This document shows positions 27,297-35,875 of a stretch of DNA of 64,000 nucleotides, one piece after another. Within the stretch, counting starts at the first letter, position 1. Every line of letters begins with the position of its first letter. The stretch covers positions 992,001 to 1,056,000 of the forward strand of contig CBDFLD010000022.1 of assembly GCA_965249005.1 (NCBI GenBank), in the 5' to 3' direction. A program made the position numbers and the translations under genes. The notes under the pieces are model-generated. The model ran no database searches and was not told the DNA's origin. It saw only the letters and a list, made by a program, of their open reading frames with translations. This stretch comes from CBDFLD01 sp965249005 (GTDB taxonomy: Bacteria > Acidobacteriota > UBA6911).

Positions 27297-29375
27297 ATGT
27301 CCGCACGCATTGCCGTCGATATTGGCGGGACCTTCACGGACGTGGTGCTCGATACAGGACAGGAGCGCGTGACGACCAAGATCCTGACGACGCAGCGGGA
27401 TCCTTCTGACGCGGTCTTCTCGGGCACTACCCAGGTCCTGCGAATGGCGGGTCTCGAGCCGTCGGCGGTCGAATTGATCGTCCACGGGACCACACTGGCG
27501 ACCAATGCGTTGATTCAACGTCGTGGCGCCAAAACGGCGCTGATCACGACCGAGGGCCACCGGGATGCCGTCGAAATGGCGCAGGAGAATCGGTTCGAGC
27601 AATACGACGTTCATATCGAGCGTCCGGAACCACTCGTGCCGCGCTATTTGAGATTCACGGTTCCAGAGCGCCTGGATCGAGACGGCAACGTTCTCGTTGC
27701 CCTGCGGGAGGCCGCACTCGAACAGATCCTGGAATTGATGACCCGAGAAGATGTGGAAAGTGTCGCGGTGGGTCTCATTCATGCCTACGCGAATCCGGAT
27801 CACGAAAGGAGGATTCGAGAAATCCTCCAACAGAAGGGGCCGCCACTATCCATCTCTCTGTCGTCGGAGGTCTGTCCTGAGATTCGGGAATACGAGCGTC
27901 TTTCCACTACCTGTGCCAACGCGTATGTACAGCCGCTGATGGCTCGTTACCTTAGTCGGCTAGCCGACGGCTTTCAGCAACAGGGGCTTCACTGTCCGTT
28001 GTTGATCATGACCTCCGGAGGCGGCTTGACCACACTGGACACCGGAATCCGATTTCCGATCCGGTTGCTCGAATCCGGCCCCGCCGGAGGCGCAATCCTG
28101 GCGGCGCGGGTGGCAGAAGAGTGCTCGATTCGACAGGTAATCTCTTTCGACATGGGTGGGACGACGGCCAAGATCTGTCTCATCGACGAGGCGCAGCCTC
28201 TCACGTCGAGGACCTTCGAAGTAGACCGAGTGTATCGCTTCAAGAAGGGGAGCGGCCTGCCGGTCCGCTTGCCGGTGATCGAGATGGTGGAGATTGGAGC
28301 CGGAGGCGGCTCGATCATCTCGATCGACGATCTGGGCAGAGTCCAGGTAGGACCGGAAAGCGCCGGCTCGGAGCCGGGGCCGGCTGCGTACGACCGCGGA
28401 GGGGAGAGGCCTACCGTGACCGACGCGGATCTCACACTCGGGCGCATTGATCCGGCGTATTTTGCCGGCGGCGCGCTCCCGCTCGACGGGGCCAGAGCGG
28501 AGACGGCACTTGGGTCCTTTGTCGCCGAGCCCATGGGATGGTCGACGGACGTGGCGGCCTACGGCGCGTGTGAGGTGGTGGACGAGAACATGACGGCAGC
28601 TTGCAGGGCTCATGCCGTGGAGTGGGGAAAAGATGTGACGGGGCGAACACTGGTGGCGTTCGGGGGAGCTGCACCTTTGCACGCTTGCCGTCTTGCGGAG
28701 AAGCTGGGCATTCGGCGAGTGATTGTTCCGACGGGTGCCGGTGTCGGATCGGCCATTGGCTTTCTACTGGCGCCGATATCCTACGAGGTGGTGCGCAGCC
28801 GCGCCATGAAGCTCGCGGATTTCGATCCGGAACTCATCAATGATCTGATGGAAGAGATGCGCCGTGAGGCCGAGGCGGTCGTTCGGCAGGGCGCGCCTGC
28901 GGGCGCGTTGCGCGAGGAGAGAACCGGCTTCATGCGATACGTCGGTCAGGGCTATGAAGTCACGGTTCCGCTCCCGGTCCGGCGCTTGAGCGGGGAAGAC
29001 GTAGATACGATTCTCGACAGTTTCGTGAAGACTTACCGCGGACTCTTCGGCCGCACGGTTCCGGGTATCGACATCGAAGCCCTCAGCTGGACGCTTTCGC
29101 TCAGCGCCCGTTCGGATCCGTCGCAGACACCAGCCTCAACGGAACAAACTGCAGACGCCACTGTGCTCTCGCCGACGAAGTATCGCACGGTCTTCGACCC
29201 GGAGCTCTCCAGGCGTATCGAGTTTGGTTTTTTCGAGCGCTCCGAGTTGGCCCCGCTGGCTGTCGTTCGGGGCCCGGCTTTAATCGTCGAGAGTCAGACA
29301 ACTACCGTCGTGACCTCTTCATTCAATGCCTCGGTCAATCCGTTGGGGTACATTGTTCTCGAAAGGAAGGATTAA
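27297..29375 (+). CDS. hyuA: Hydantoinase/5-oxoprolinase subunit A
   Basis: A 692-residue ATP-dependent hydantoinase A/oxoprolinase. The N-terminus has the actin-like ATPase signature ARIAVDIGGTFTDVVLD (residues 3-19). The phosphate-2 region is VISFDMGGTTAKICLID, and a glycine-rich IGAGGGSIISID follows. The C-terminal domain carries the FMRYVGQGYEVTVPLP motif. Subunits A and B together open hydantoin or 5-oxoproline rings, or carboxylate acetone-like substrates, at the cost of ATP. The next gene, 9 bases downstream, is subunit B, confirming the pair. The ribosome binding site GGGAGAATCCTGA is good. The exact substrate is unknown. Confidence 0.92.
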   Translation: MSARIAVDIGGTFTDVVLDTGQERVTTKILTTQRDPSDAVFSGTTQVLRMAGLEPSAVELIVHGTTLATNALIQRRGAKTALITTEGHRDAVEMAQENRFEQYDVHIERPEPLVPRYLRFTVPERLDRDGNVLVALREAALEQILELMTREDVESVAVGLIHAYANPDHERRIREILQQKGPPLSISLSSEVCPEIREYERLSTTCANAYVQPLMARYLSRLADGFQQQGLHCPLLIMTSGGGLTTLDTGIRFPIRLLESGPAGGAILAARVAEECSIRQVISFDMGGTTAKICLIDEAQPLTSRTFEVDRVYRFKKGSGLPVRLPVIEMVEIGAGGGSIISIDDLGRVQVGPESAGSEPGPAAYDRGGERPTVTDADLTLGRIDPAYFAGGALPLDGARAETALGSFVAEPMGWSTDVAAYGACEVVDENMTAACRAHAVEWGKDVTGRTLVAFGGAAPLHACRLAEKLGIRRVIVPTGAGVGSAIGFLLAPISYEVVRSRAMKLADFDPELINDLMEEMRREAEAVVRQGAPAGALREERTGFMRYVGQGYEVTVPLPVRRLSGEDVDTILDSFVKTYRGLFGRTVPGIDIEALSWTLSLSARSDPSQTPASTEQTADATVLSPTKYRTVFDPELSRRIEFGFFERSELAPLAVVRGPALIVESQTTTVVTSSFNASVNPLGYIVLERKD

Positions 29376-29383
29376 CGGCTCTC

Positions 29384-31057
29384 ATGGGTGTTCGCGGTAT
29401 CGAACAGATTCACTTTCAGATCATCTGGAATCGGCTTCTGGCGATCGTGGAAGAGCAAGCGCAGACCTTGATCCGCACTGCTTTTTCGACCGCCGTGCGC
29501 GAGGCAGGTGATCTGTCGGCTGGAGTGTTCGATACGGAAGGGCGCATGCTGGCGCAGGCGGTGACCGGAACGCCCGGTCACGTCAACTCGATGGCCGCCT
29601 CGGTGGGCAAGTTTCTAAGTAAGTTCCCGATCGATGCACTCGAGCAGGGGGACGTTCTCGTGACCAACGATCCCTGGGATGGAACGGGGCATCTGAATGA
29701 CTTCACGGTCGTGACGCCTGTCTTTCTGGACGGCGAACCAGTGGCGCTGTTTGCCTCGACCAGTCACATTGCCGACGTGGGCGGGCTTGGTTTTGGTCCG
29801 GACGGGAGGCAGGTCTTCGAGGAAGGTCTGAATATTCCAATCGGCTACCTTTTCGAATCCGGTGAGGTCAACGAGACGCTTTTCGAGATCCTGAAGGCCA
29901 ATGTTCGCGATCCAGTGACGGCGGAGGGAGATCTCTACTCCCTGACGGCCTGCAATCGCACGGGCTCGCAGCGCTTGCTGAAAATGATGCGTGAATTGTC
30001 CCTTCAGTCCCTGAGCGATGTTGCGCGCCGGATCTTTGAAGATTCGCGGCGCGCGATGGAAAAAGAGATCGCGAAGTTGCCGAATGGTTGCTATCGCTCC
30101 AACATGATCATCGACGGATACGATCGGGCCGTGGACTTGTGCTGCGCTTTGACGATTCTTGACCAGGAGATCCACGTCGATTTTGCAGGGACCTCCGGTA
30201 CCTCCAGCTTTGGCGTCAACGTACCGCTTGCCTACACCCAGGCGTATGCGTCCTTTGGCGTCCGCTGCCTCGTGGGCAACACGATTCCGAACAACGCAGG
30301 ATCTCTGAGCGTCGTCCGGGTGACGGCGCCGGAAGGATCCATTCTCAATGCCCCTCCTCCGTGTCCGGTCTCGGCGCGCCACGCCGTTGGCCAAATGTTG
30401 CCGGACGTCGTGTTTGGCTGCCTCGCAGAGACGTTGCGGGAAAGCGTGCCGGCCGAGGGTGCGTCCGTCATCTGGATTCCGGTGCTCATGGGTGGCAAAG
30501 GCTCGCCGGCCGACGACGGACGTGGCGACAGCGAGCCGTTTGTCATGAATCTCTTCTACAACGGCGGCACCGGCGCCCGGCCCCGAAACGACGGACTGTC
30601 GACCACCGCCTTTCCCTCCGGGGTCCGAAACACGCCGACCGAGATCAACGAGACCGTGGCGCCCGTCATTATCTGGCGGAAGGAATATCGGCCGGATTCC
30701 GGTGGCGCCGGCAGGTATCGCGGAGGGTTGGGACAGGTCATCGAAATCGGACACCTGCGCGAGGCGCCGTTTGTCATCTCGAAGATGTTCGATCGTATAG
30801 ACAATCCCGCGCGCGGTCGGCAGGGCGGACGCGCCGGACAAAGGGGCGGAGTCGAAATCAAGGATGGAGCGTCGCTTCCGGGAAAGGGAAGGGATACCGT
30901 GGAGCGCGGGAGACGCGTCGTGATGCTGACGCCGGGTGGTGGCGGTTTCGGGGACCCGGCCGAACGCCCGGCGGAGAGCATCGCACAAGATCTCAAGAAT
31001 GGGTTGATCACCGTGGAGGGCGCGAGACGCGATTACGGAAAAGAACCGGACGCGTGA
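29384..31057 (+). CDS. hyuB: Hydantoinase/5-oxoprolinase subunit B
   Basis: A 557-residue hydantoinase B/oxoprolinase. Diagnostic segments are FSTAVREAGDLSAGVFDTEGRMLAQ, DVLVTNDPWDGTGHLNDF (metal-binding Asp/His), STSHIADVGG and the C-terminal PGGGGFGDPAERP. It starts 9 bases after hyuA with AAGGAAGGATTAACGG as ribosome binding site and forms one operon with it. It works as a heteromer in the cytoplasm. It is complete, of normal family length, and in base composition like its partner. An SDR follows 55 bases downstream and may act on the product. Confidence 0.92.
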   Translation: MGVRGIEQIHFQIIWNRLLAIVEEQAQTLIRTAFSTAVREAGDLSAGVFDTEGRMLAQAVTGTPGHVNSMAASVGKFLSKFPIDALEQGDVLVTNDPWDGTGHLNDFTVVTPVFLDGEPVALFASTSHIADVGGLGFGPDGRQVFEEGLNIPIGYLFESGEVNETLFEILKANVRDPVTAEGDLYSLTACNRTGSQRLLKMMRELSLQSLSDVARRIFEDSRRAMEKEIAKLPNGCYRSNMIIDGYDRAVDLCCALTILDQEIHVDFAGTSGTSSFGVNVPLAYTQAYASFGVRCLVGNTIPNNAGSLSVVRVTAPEGSILNAPPPCPVSARHAVGQMLPDVVFGCLAETLRESVPAEGASVIWIPVLMGGKGSPADDGRGDSEPFVMNLFYNGGTGARPRNDGLSTTAFPSGVRNTPTEINETVAPVIIWRKEYRPDSGGAGRYRGGLGQVIEIGHLREAPFVISKMFDRIDNPARGRQGGRAGQRGGVEIKDGASLPGKGRDTVERGRRVVMLTPGGGGFGDPAERPAESIAQDLKNGLITVEGARRDYGKEPDA

Positions 31058-31112
31058 GTGAGGGTTGGAGTTTTCCGCGGGTCACACCTGGCCGTCGAGA
31101 GGGAGGTGCCGT

Positions 31113-31868
31113 TTGCGATTGAAGGACAGAGTCATCGTGATCACAGGCGCGGCGGGAGCCGGCATCGGACAGGCCAGCGCCCGCCGTTTTGCCGAGGAGG
31201 GTGCTCACGTCATTATCAGTGATACCCATGCCAAACGAACTCAGGCGGTTGCAGAAGCGATTGCCTCCGACTACGGAGTCCAGACCCTGGGAGTGGTTTG
31301 CGATGTTCGGGAGAAAGAACAGGTCGCGGCCCTGATCGGTCAAACCATCGAACGATTCGGCCGGGTGGATGGCCTGCTCAACAATGCGGGCATCAATGTG
31401 CTCGCTGATTGCGTCGACATGACCGACGATCAGTGGGATTTGGTGCTCGACGTCTGCCTGCGCGGCACTTTTTATTGTATCCGGGCGGTGCTGCCGAACA
31501 TGATCCACAACCAGAGTGGGTCGATCGTCAGTCTGGCGTCGACGACCGGGTTGACGGGAGAAGCGCGCCAGTGCCACTACTCCGCTGCCAAGGCGGGCAT
31601 CATCGGACTGTCCAAGGGGATATCGCTGGAGGTGGCTAGTCACGGTGTCCGGGTCAACGCCATCGCCCCTGGGCTGATCATGAATCCATTCCTGGAGAAG
31701 ATATATCCCGAGGAAGAGCTCCAGCGCCACATCGACGAGACTCCACTGTCGCGCCAGGGGGAACCTCTCGACATAGCCAACACGGCGCTTTTTCTGATGT
31801 CCGACGAGGGAAGCTACCTCACCGGCCAGACCCTTTCTCTCAGTGGGGGTAGCGTGAGAATTCCGTAG
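31113..31868 (+). CDS. Short-chain dehydrogenase/reductase (SDR)
   Basis: A 251-residue classical SDR. The cofactor motif is TGAAGAGIG (11-19), NNAG stabilises the sheet (90-93), and the catalytic set is Ser143 in SLASTTG plus Tyr156-x3-Lys160 in HYSAAKAG. Asp37 in IISDTHA favours NAD(H) over NADP(H). A TTG at 31113 behind GGGAGGTGCCG is the likely start; the longer frame back to 31065 would overlap the ribosome binding site. It is the third gene of the hydantoinase operon and probably oxidises a hydroxyacid or alcohol formed in that pathway. A hairpin/heptad module directly follows its TAG stop. Confidence 0.88.
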   Translation: MRLKDRVIVITGAAGAGIGQASARRFAEEGAHVIISDTHAKRTQAVAEAIASDYGVQTLGVVCDVREKEQVAALIGQTIERFGRVDGLLNNAGINVLADCVDMTDDQWDLVLDVCLRGTFYCIRAVLPNMIHNQSGSIVSLASTTGLTGEARQCHYSAAKAGIIGLSKGISLEVASHGVRVNAIAPGLIMNPFLEKIYPEEELQRHIDETPLSRQGEPLDIANTALFLMSDEGSYLTGQTLSLSGGSVRIP

Positions 31869-31983
31869 GCCGCGGGCTTTGCGCCCGCTGCGCTGTCAGC
31901 TATCAGCAGTCAGCTTTCAGCGAAAGGTCGCACACCCGGGTGCGACTTTGACGGGACGAGCTCGCATCTCACGGCGTGAGATG
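31869..31983. repeat. Hairpin plus heptad-repeat module behind the SDR stop
   Basis: Three hairpins lie here: GCGGGC/GCCCGC (31872-31888), GTCGCAC/GTGCGAC (31927-31946) and CATCTCAC/GTGAGATG with loop GGC (31965-31983). Between the first two are 7-bp units CAGCTAT-CAGCAGT-CAGCTTT-CAG. The module may act as a transcription end for the converging SDR and acylase genes. Confidence 0.7.
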
Positions 31984-32001
31984 TCTACGTAGGCCGCCCG
32001 A

Positions 32002-34344
32002 TCAATGGGAGTGTCTTTTCCCCGGGTACTTCAGTTTGGTGACGGACTCCTTCAACGACTCGACGGCGTAGCGGCTCAACGGGGCGGCCCGTAGTGTACC
32101 CTCCTGCCAGTAAATCGTTTGGTCCTCGTAATGCGGACTCGAGGGATCCTCCGAGATGCCCGAGGGCAGGAAGGCGAGGCTTCGATCCACATTGGAATGG
32201 TCCACGATCTGAACGTAGGTTTCGCCCCGTTGCGACCAGATGGTGTGGGTCGATCCGGATAGCATCGGCGGCGAATCCAGGTCGTGTTCCGGTGCTAGCG
32301 AGCCGAGGGTGTTATTGTTCTGATAAGGCATCGAGTGGATGATGCCGCTCGGATCCCAGCCCGGGTTGTCGACGATGTCGAGCTTGGTTGCCTTCTCGAG
32401 CGTGTCCAGCAGCCACTCGCGCTGATCGGTCTTTTCCGGGCCCTTGCCGGTCTTGCGATGGTGGGCCATCAGCTCGCGAAACATGGCGCTGAGCCCCGAC
32501 CAGCCGCCGCCGTACTGGAGCGTCCGGTCCATGTGCCAGGATTTGGTCATGGCGGATTGAATGACCGTGAGAACCGCATTGGCCATCGCGAAGTTCGGTG
32601 AATCGGTCCGGCTTCGTCCGTCCCAGGCCTTCAGCCGCTGGGCTGCCTCGAGGATGGCCTTGTCTAGCTCGATTTTTTCGCTGTCTTCCTTGATCACGGC
32701 GAGCACCAACGTCACAAAATCGCGTAGCGCCGGAGTGACCGTATCTCGATGGACGTCGGTGATGATGTCGTTGATGGAAAAGACTCGATCCCCCGCGAAC
32801 AGCTCGCGCAGACGCATGCTGCGGGGACCACCCCCGTAGCCGTTGGTGGTGGCGAATGGGTGCCATGCGCCCACGTTCAGACCGTTTGCGGTGCTGGTGT
32901 AGTTGGCTTCCGGATTGAGCAGGCTCGGCATGTACTCGAAAGGGAGCATCTCCCATTCCTCTTCTCCGGTCCAACCCTTCCGGGGTAGGGTAATCCTGAA
33001 GTCGCGTGTAGGGATCCGAGCGAGGCTTTGGTAGCCGATGTCGCCGTGGACGTCGCCGTACACGATGTGGGCTCCCGGAGCGACATAGTCGCGCATTCCA
33101 TCTCGGAAGGACTTCCAGTCTCTGGCACGCATCATCTTCAACATTGCATTGACCGAGGAAGTCTCCAGTGGGGCGAAGGTCGATTTCAGCGTGAAGATCT
33201 CTCCCGGCTTTTCGCCCTCGATCAAGTGGTTGACCACCGGGCCGTGAATCGACTCGCGTATATCGAGCTCGGTCGTTTTTCCTCCCTTGACCAGAATCCG
33301 TTCTTTGCGATGTTCGAATTCGAGCCACCGGTCCTTGAATCGGTATTGGTTTGGATTCGCCGGGTTGATCTTTTCCTCGAACAGATCTCCCGAGTCGGTA
33401 TTCATGGCTGTTGCGGCCCATGAGCAGTGTTCGTTGAAACCAACCAGAATCCCCGGTTCCCCCGGCCAGGTCATCCCACGCACATTGTAGCGGCCACCCG
33501 TCAGGTGAATTTCGTAGGTGGTGTTGGGATTTTGGACCGTCAGTTGCGGTTTCCCTGTCAGCATTGGTTTTCCCGTTGTCGATCGCTTGCCGGAGACGAC
33601 CCAGTTGTGACTCGCCTTGACCGACTGAGGCTCGGCCGGAGGTTGAAAGTACGCCGATCCACTTCCCTTTGTTTGCTTGGCCTTCATGAGCTTCTTGTAG
33701 GTTTCAGGGTAAGCGCGCTTGAATTCCTTTTCGGCCACGATTGCCGCCGCATCGTCGACGGCCGGCGCGCTGTTTTTTCTCACCTCGTCTTTGCGGTAGG
33801 ATTCCGGGTCTTTTTCAAACTTGCGTTTGGCCCGTGCCTCCATCGTCCAGGCCCAGCTGAAGTCGGCGCTCAGCCGTGCCCAGATGGCCAACGAATGGTC
33901 GGCCGACCAGGGTTCGGGGTCTCCACCGTACTTTGCGAAAAGCGGCGAGAGTTTACCTTTCTTCTCTTTCAGGTAGGCGTTGATTCCCGCGGCGAAGGCC
34001 TCGAGATTGTTTCTATCTGCGGCCTCCATGACGCCCAACTCGGCCTTGGCATGCCCCGCCAGATTCATCGTGACCGAAACAATGTCGGAGTGGAGATTGA
34101 CACCCTCTTTCCCGAGGCCCAGGATCTCCGACAGTCGTCCCTGCGCCTTTCGGCGCATGAGCATCATCTGCATCATCCGGTCTTCGGCCATCGCGTAGCC
34201 GGCACCGTAGAATAGTGCTTCCTCTGCTTGGGCGTAGACGTGGGGGATACCCCACTGGTCCCGGATAATCTCGACCTCCTCGGCGAAAGCCAGCGGCGCG
34301 TTTGCCATGGTCATGCTCGCGAACAAAAAGAGTGCGCACTTCAT
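32002..34344 (-). CDS. Penicillin-acylase-family Ntn hydrolase, secreted
   Basis: A 780-residue precursor. The ATG at 34344 follows GCAGGAGCTAATCTC; the longer frame to 34377 is not preferred. A signal peptide (CALFLFASMTMANAPLAFA) leads to an alpha-subunit, a spacer and the autocatalytic site KASHNWVVSGKRS, where Ser245 becomes the N-terminal nucleophile of the beta-subunit. PQLTVQNPNTTYEIHLTGG and VGFNEHCSWAATAM (oxyanion/Asn region) are typical of this group, which includes penicillin G acylase, cephalosporin acylase and acyl-homoserine-lactone acylases such as PvdQ/AhlM. It acts in the periplasm on amide bonds. It lies opposite the SDR. Confidence 0.9.
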   Translation of the reverse strand: MKCALFLFASMTMANAPLAFAEEVEIIRDQWGIPHVYAQAEEALFYGAGYAMAEDRMMQMMLMRRKAQGRLSEILGLGKEGVNLHSDIVSVTMNLAGHAKAELGVMEAADRNNLEAFAAGINAYLKEKKGKLSPLFAKYGGDPEPWSADHSLAIWARLSADFSWAWTMEARAKRKFEKDPESYRKDEVRKNSAPAVDDAAAIVAEKEFKRAYPETYKKLMKAKQTKGSGSAYFQPPAEPQSVKASHNWVVSGKRSTTGKPMLTGKPQLTVQNPNTTYEIHLTGGRYNVRGMTWPGEPGILVGFNEHCSWAATAMNTDSGDLFEEKINPANPNQYRFKDRWLEFEHRKERILVKGGKTTELDIRESIHGPVVNHLIEGEKPGEIFTLKSTFAPLETSSVNAMLKMMRARDWKSFRDGMRDYVAPGAHIVYGDVHGDIGYQSLARIPTRDFRITLPRKGWTGEEEWEMLPFEYMPSLLNPEANYTSTANGLNVGAWHPFATTNGYGGGPRSMRLRELFAGDRVFSINDIITDVHRDTVTPALRDFVTLVLAVIKEDSEKIELDKAILEAAQRLKAWDGRSRTDSPNFAMANAVLTVIQSAMTKSWHMDRTLQYGGGWSGLSAMFRELMAHHRKTGKGPEKTDQREWLLDTLEKATKLDIVDNPGWDPSGIIHSMPYQNNNTLGSLAPEHDLDSPPMLSGSTHTIWSQRGETYVQIVDHSNVDRSLAFLPSGISEDPSSPHYEDQTIYWQEGTLRAAPLSRYAVESLKESVTKLKYPGKRHSH

Positions 34345-34492
34345 GAGATTAGCTCCTGCGAATAAACGTTTGAACAAAATGGGGACCTGCTCCAGGTCTT
34401 ACATGGATCGGTTCTATATCCGCTGACTCGAGCCTTCAAGATAGGCAGTCCGGGACACGATTTCAATGGAATTGCCGGACGCGGTCCGCATG

Positions 34493-35710
34493 CTACGCGA
34501 TTATCTCGTTACTTCTCAGCCGGGCGATCTCGTCAGAATCATAGCCCAAACCCAGGAGTATCTCGTCGGTGTTTTCCCCTAATTTCGGGGAGGGACCGGA
34601 CACCGACGCCGGATTCTGGCAGAAACGGACCGGTGCCGTCACGAGTTTCATTCTTCCGGCGATCGGGTGATCGATCTCTTCAAAGAATTGATTCGCGTTT
34701 GCCTGTGGATCTGCCGCGACCTCTTCGGGGGTTTGAGTCTTGGCGTAGATGCAGTGGTGCTCCCGGAAGCGGCGATCCCAGTGATCCAGCGGTTGCGAGC
34801 CTATGACTTCATCCAGAATTCCCGTTAGCTCAGGGCCGTTGGGCTTTCGCGCCTCGGCTGTTTCGAACCGGCCGTCGTGCTCCAGGTCCGGCCGTTCGAG
34901 GGCTCGGCAAAAATCGGCCCAGTGCAAATCCGATTGCAGCATGGCCAGCAGCAGCCACCGGTCGTCGCGCGTGCGATAACTGTTGGCCAGGGGGTTTACC
35001 GACTGGGTCCGGTCATACTTGGGCACAGGCACGCCCATGAGCGCCGGCTGCACATCCACCGCAGCGGTCCAGACGGCCGAGTGATAGAGGGAAAACTCCA
35101 GCTTCTGCCCGTCGCCGGTTCTGTCCCGGTGAATGATCGCGGCCAGAACTCCTGCCACCACGTGAGCGCCGGCGACCCGGTCGGCCATGGCAGGGCGTAG
35201 CAGAGGGAGAGGGTGCCCCGGGGAGCCCATCGCGTCCAGGACACCGGAACGTCCCCAGGCTACCATATCGAATCCTCTTTCCTTGCTGTCGGGTCCCTCG
35301 GTGCCGTAGCCGGTGAGAATTGCGTAGATCAATCCGGGATTCAGCCCGCGCAGAGTGTCATAGTCCAGCTTCAGACTATCAAGGGCGCTCACCTCGTAGT
35401 TCGACATGAAAATGTCGCAGCTCTGCACCAACTGAAGCAGGATTTCGCGGCCCCGCTGCTCTTTCAGGTTAATTGCCAGTCCCTGCTTGCTTCTATTGTG
35501 CAGCTCGAACTGCCAGTTCACCTCTCCCTTGGCGAACTGTATGCGCGGGTCCGCCTCCATGGTTCGGGGTAGACCCCGCAACATCTCTCCCCATAATGGC
35601 TCCACCTTGATGACCTCGGCGCCCCAGTCAGCCAGGATCGAGCCCGATGAGGGGATGCTCGCCGCCTGTCCCATATCGATGATCTTGAGACCTTCCAGCA
35701 TCTTCGTCAT
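34493..35710 (-). CDS. Class III CoA-transferase (CaiB/BaiF family)
   Basis: A 405-residue CaiB/BaiF-type acyl-CoA transferase. The ATG at 35710 follows AAGGAGACACACA. Recognisable parts are the N-terminal LEGLKIIDMGQ and LADWGAEVIKVEP, the ILTGYGTEGP motif and the catalytic Asp148 in RGFDMVAWGRSG. The C-terminal LGENTDEILLGLGY tail is standard. The enzyme moves CoA between carboxylic acids (formyl, oxalyl, carnitine, aromatic or aliphatic acids). Its neighbour downstream in coordinates is a carboxyltransferase, transcribed in the same direction, so acids may be activated here and then carboxylated. Confidence 0.9.
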   Translation of the reverse strand: MTKMLEGLKIIDMGQAASIPSSGSILADWGAEVIKVEPLWGEMLRGLPRTMEADPRIQFAKGEVNWQFELHNRSKQGLAINLKEQRGREILLQLVQSCDIFMSNYEVSALDSLKLDYDTLRGLNPGLIYAILTGYGTEGPDSKERGFDMVAWGRSGVLDAMGSPGHPLPLLRPAMADRVAGAHVVAGVLAAIIHRDRTGDGQKLEFSLYHSAVWTAAVDVQPALMGVPVPKYDRTQSVNPLANSYRTRDDRWLLLAMLQSDLHWADFCRALERPDLEHDGRFETAEARKPNGPELTGILDEVIGSQPLDHWDRRFREHHCIYAKTQTPEEVAADPQANANQFFEEIDHPIAGRMKLVTAPVRFCQNPASVSGPSPKLGENTDEILLGLGYDSDEIARLRSNEIIA

Positions 35711-35830
35711 TGTGTGTCTCCTTGGCGCTAGCTCGCTGCCAGCGAGCCGCTCTCGACTCCTCAACGTCATTGAAGCAAGCAACTACCGAATACGCTTTGC
35801 TTATTTACGAACAGACGCGTACTTAGTGCA

Positions 35831-35872
35831 GCCAGAAGCGGAAAGCGGAAAGCGTCGCGGGTCCCAGACCCG
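35831..35872. repeat. Hairpin plus heptad module
   Basis: Units AGAAGCG-GAAAGCG-GAAAGCG (about 35834-35854) are followed by the hairpin CGGGTC/GACCCG with loop CCA (35858-35872). It lies just behind the stop codon of the carboxyltransferase gene, as in other copies of this module. Confidence 0.6.
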
Positions 35873-35875
35873 GGA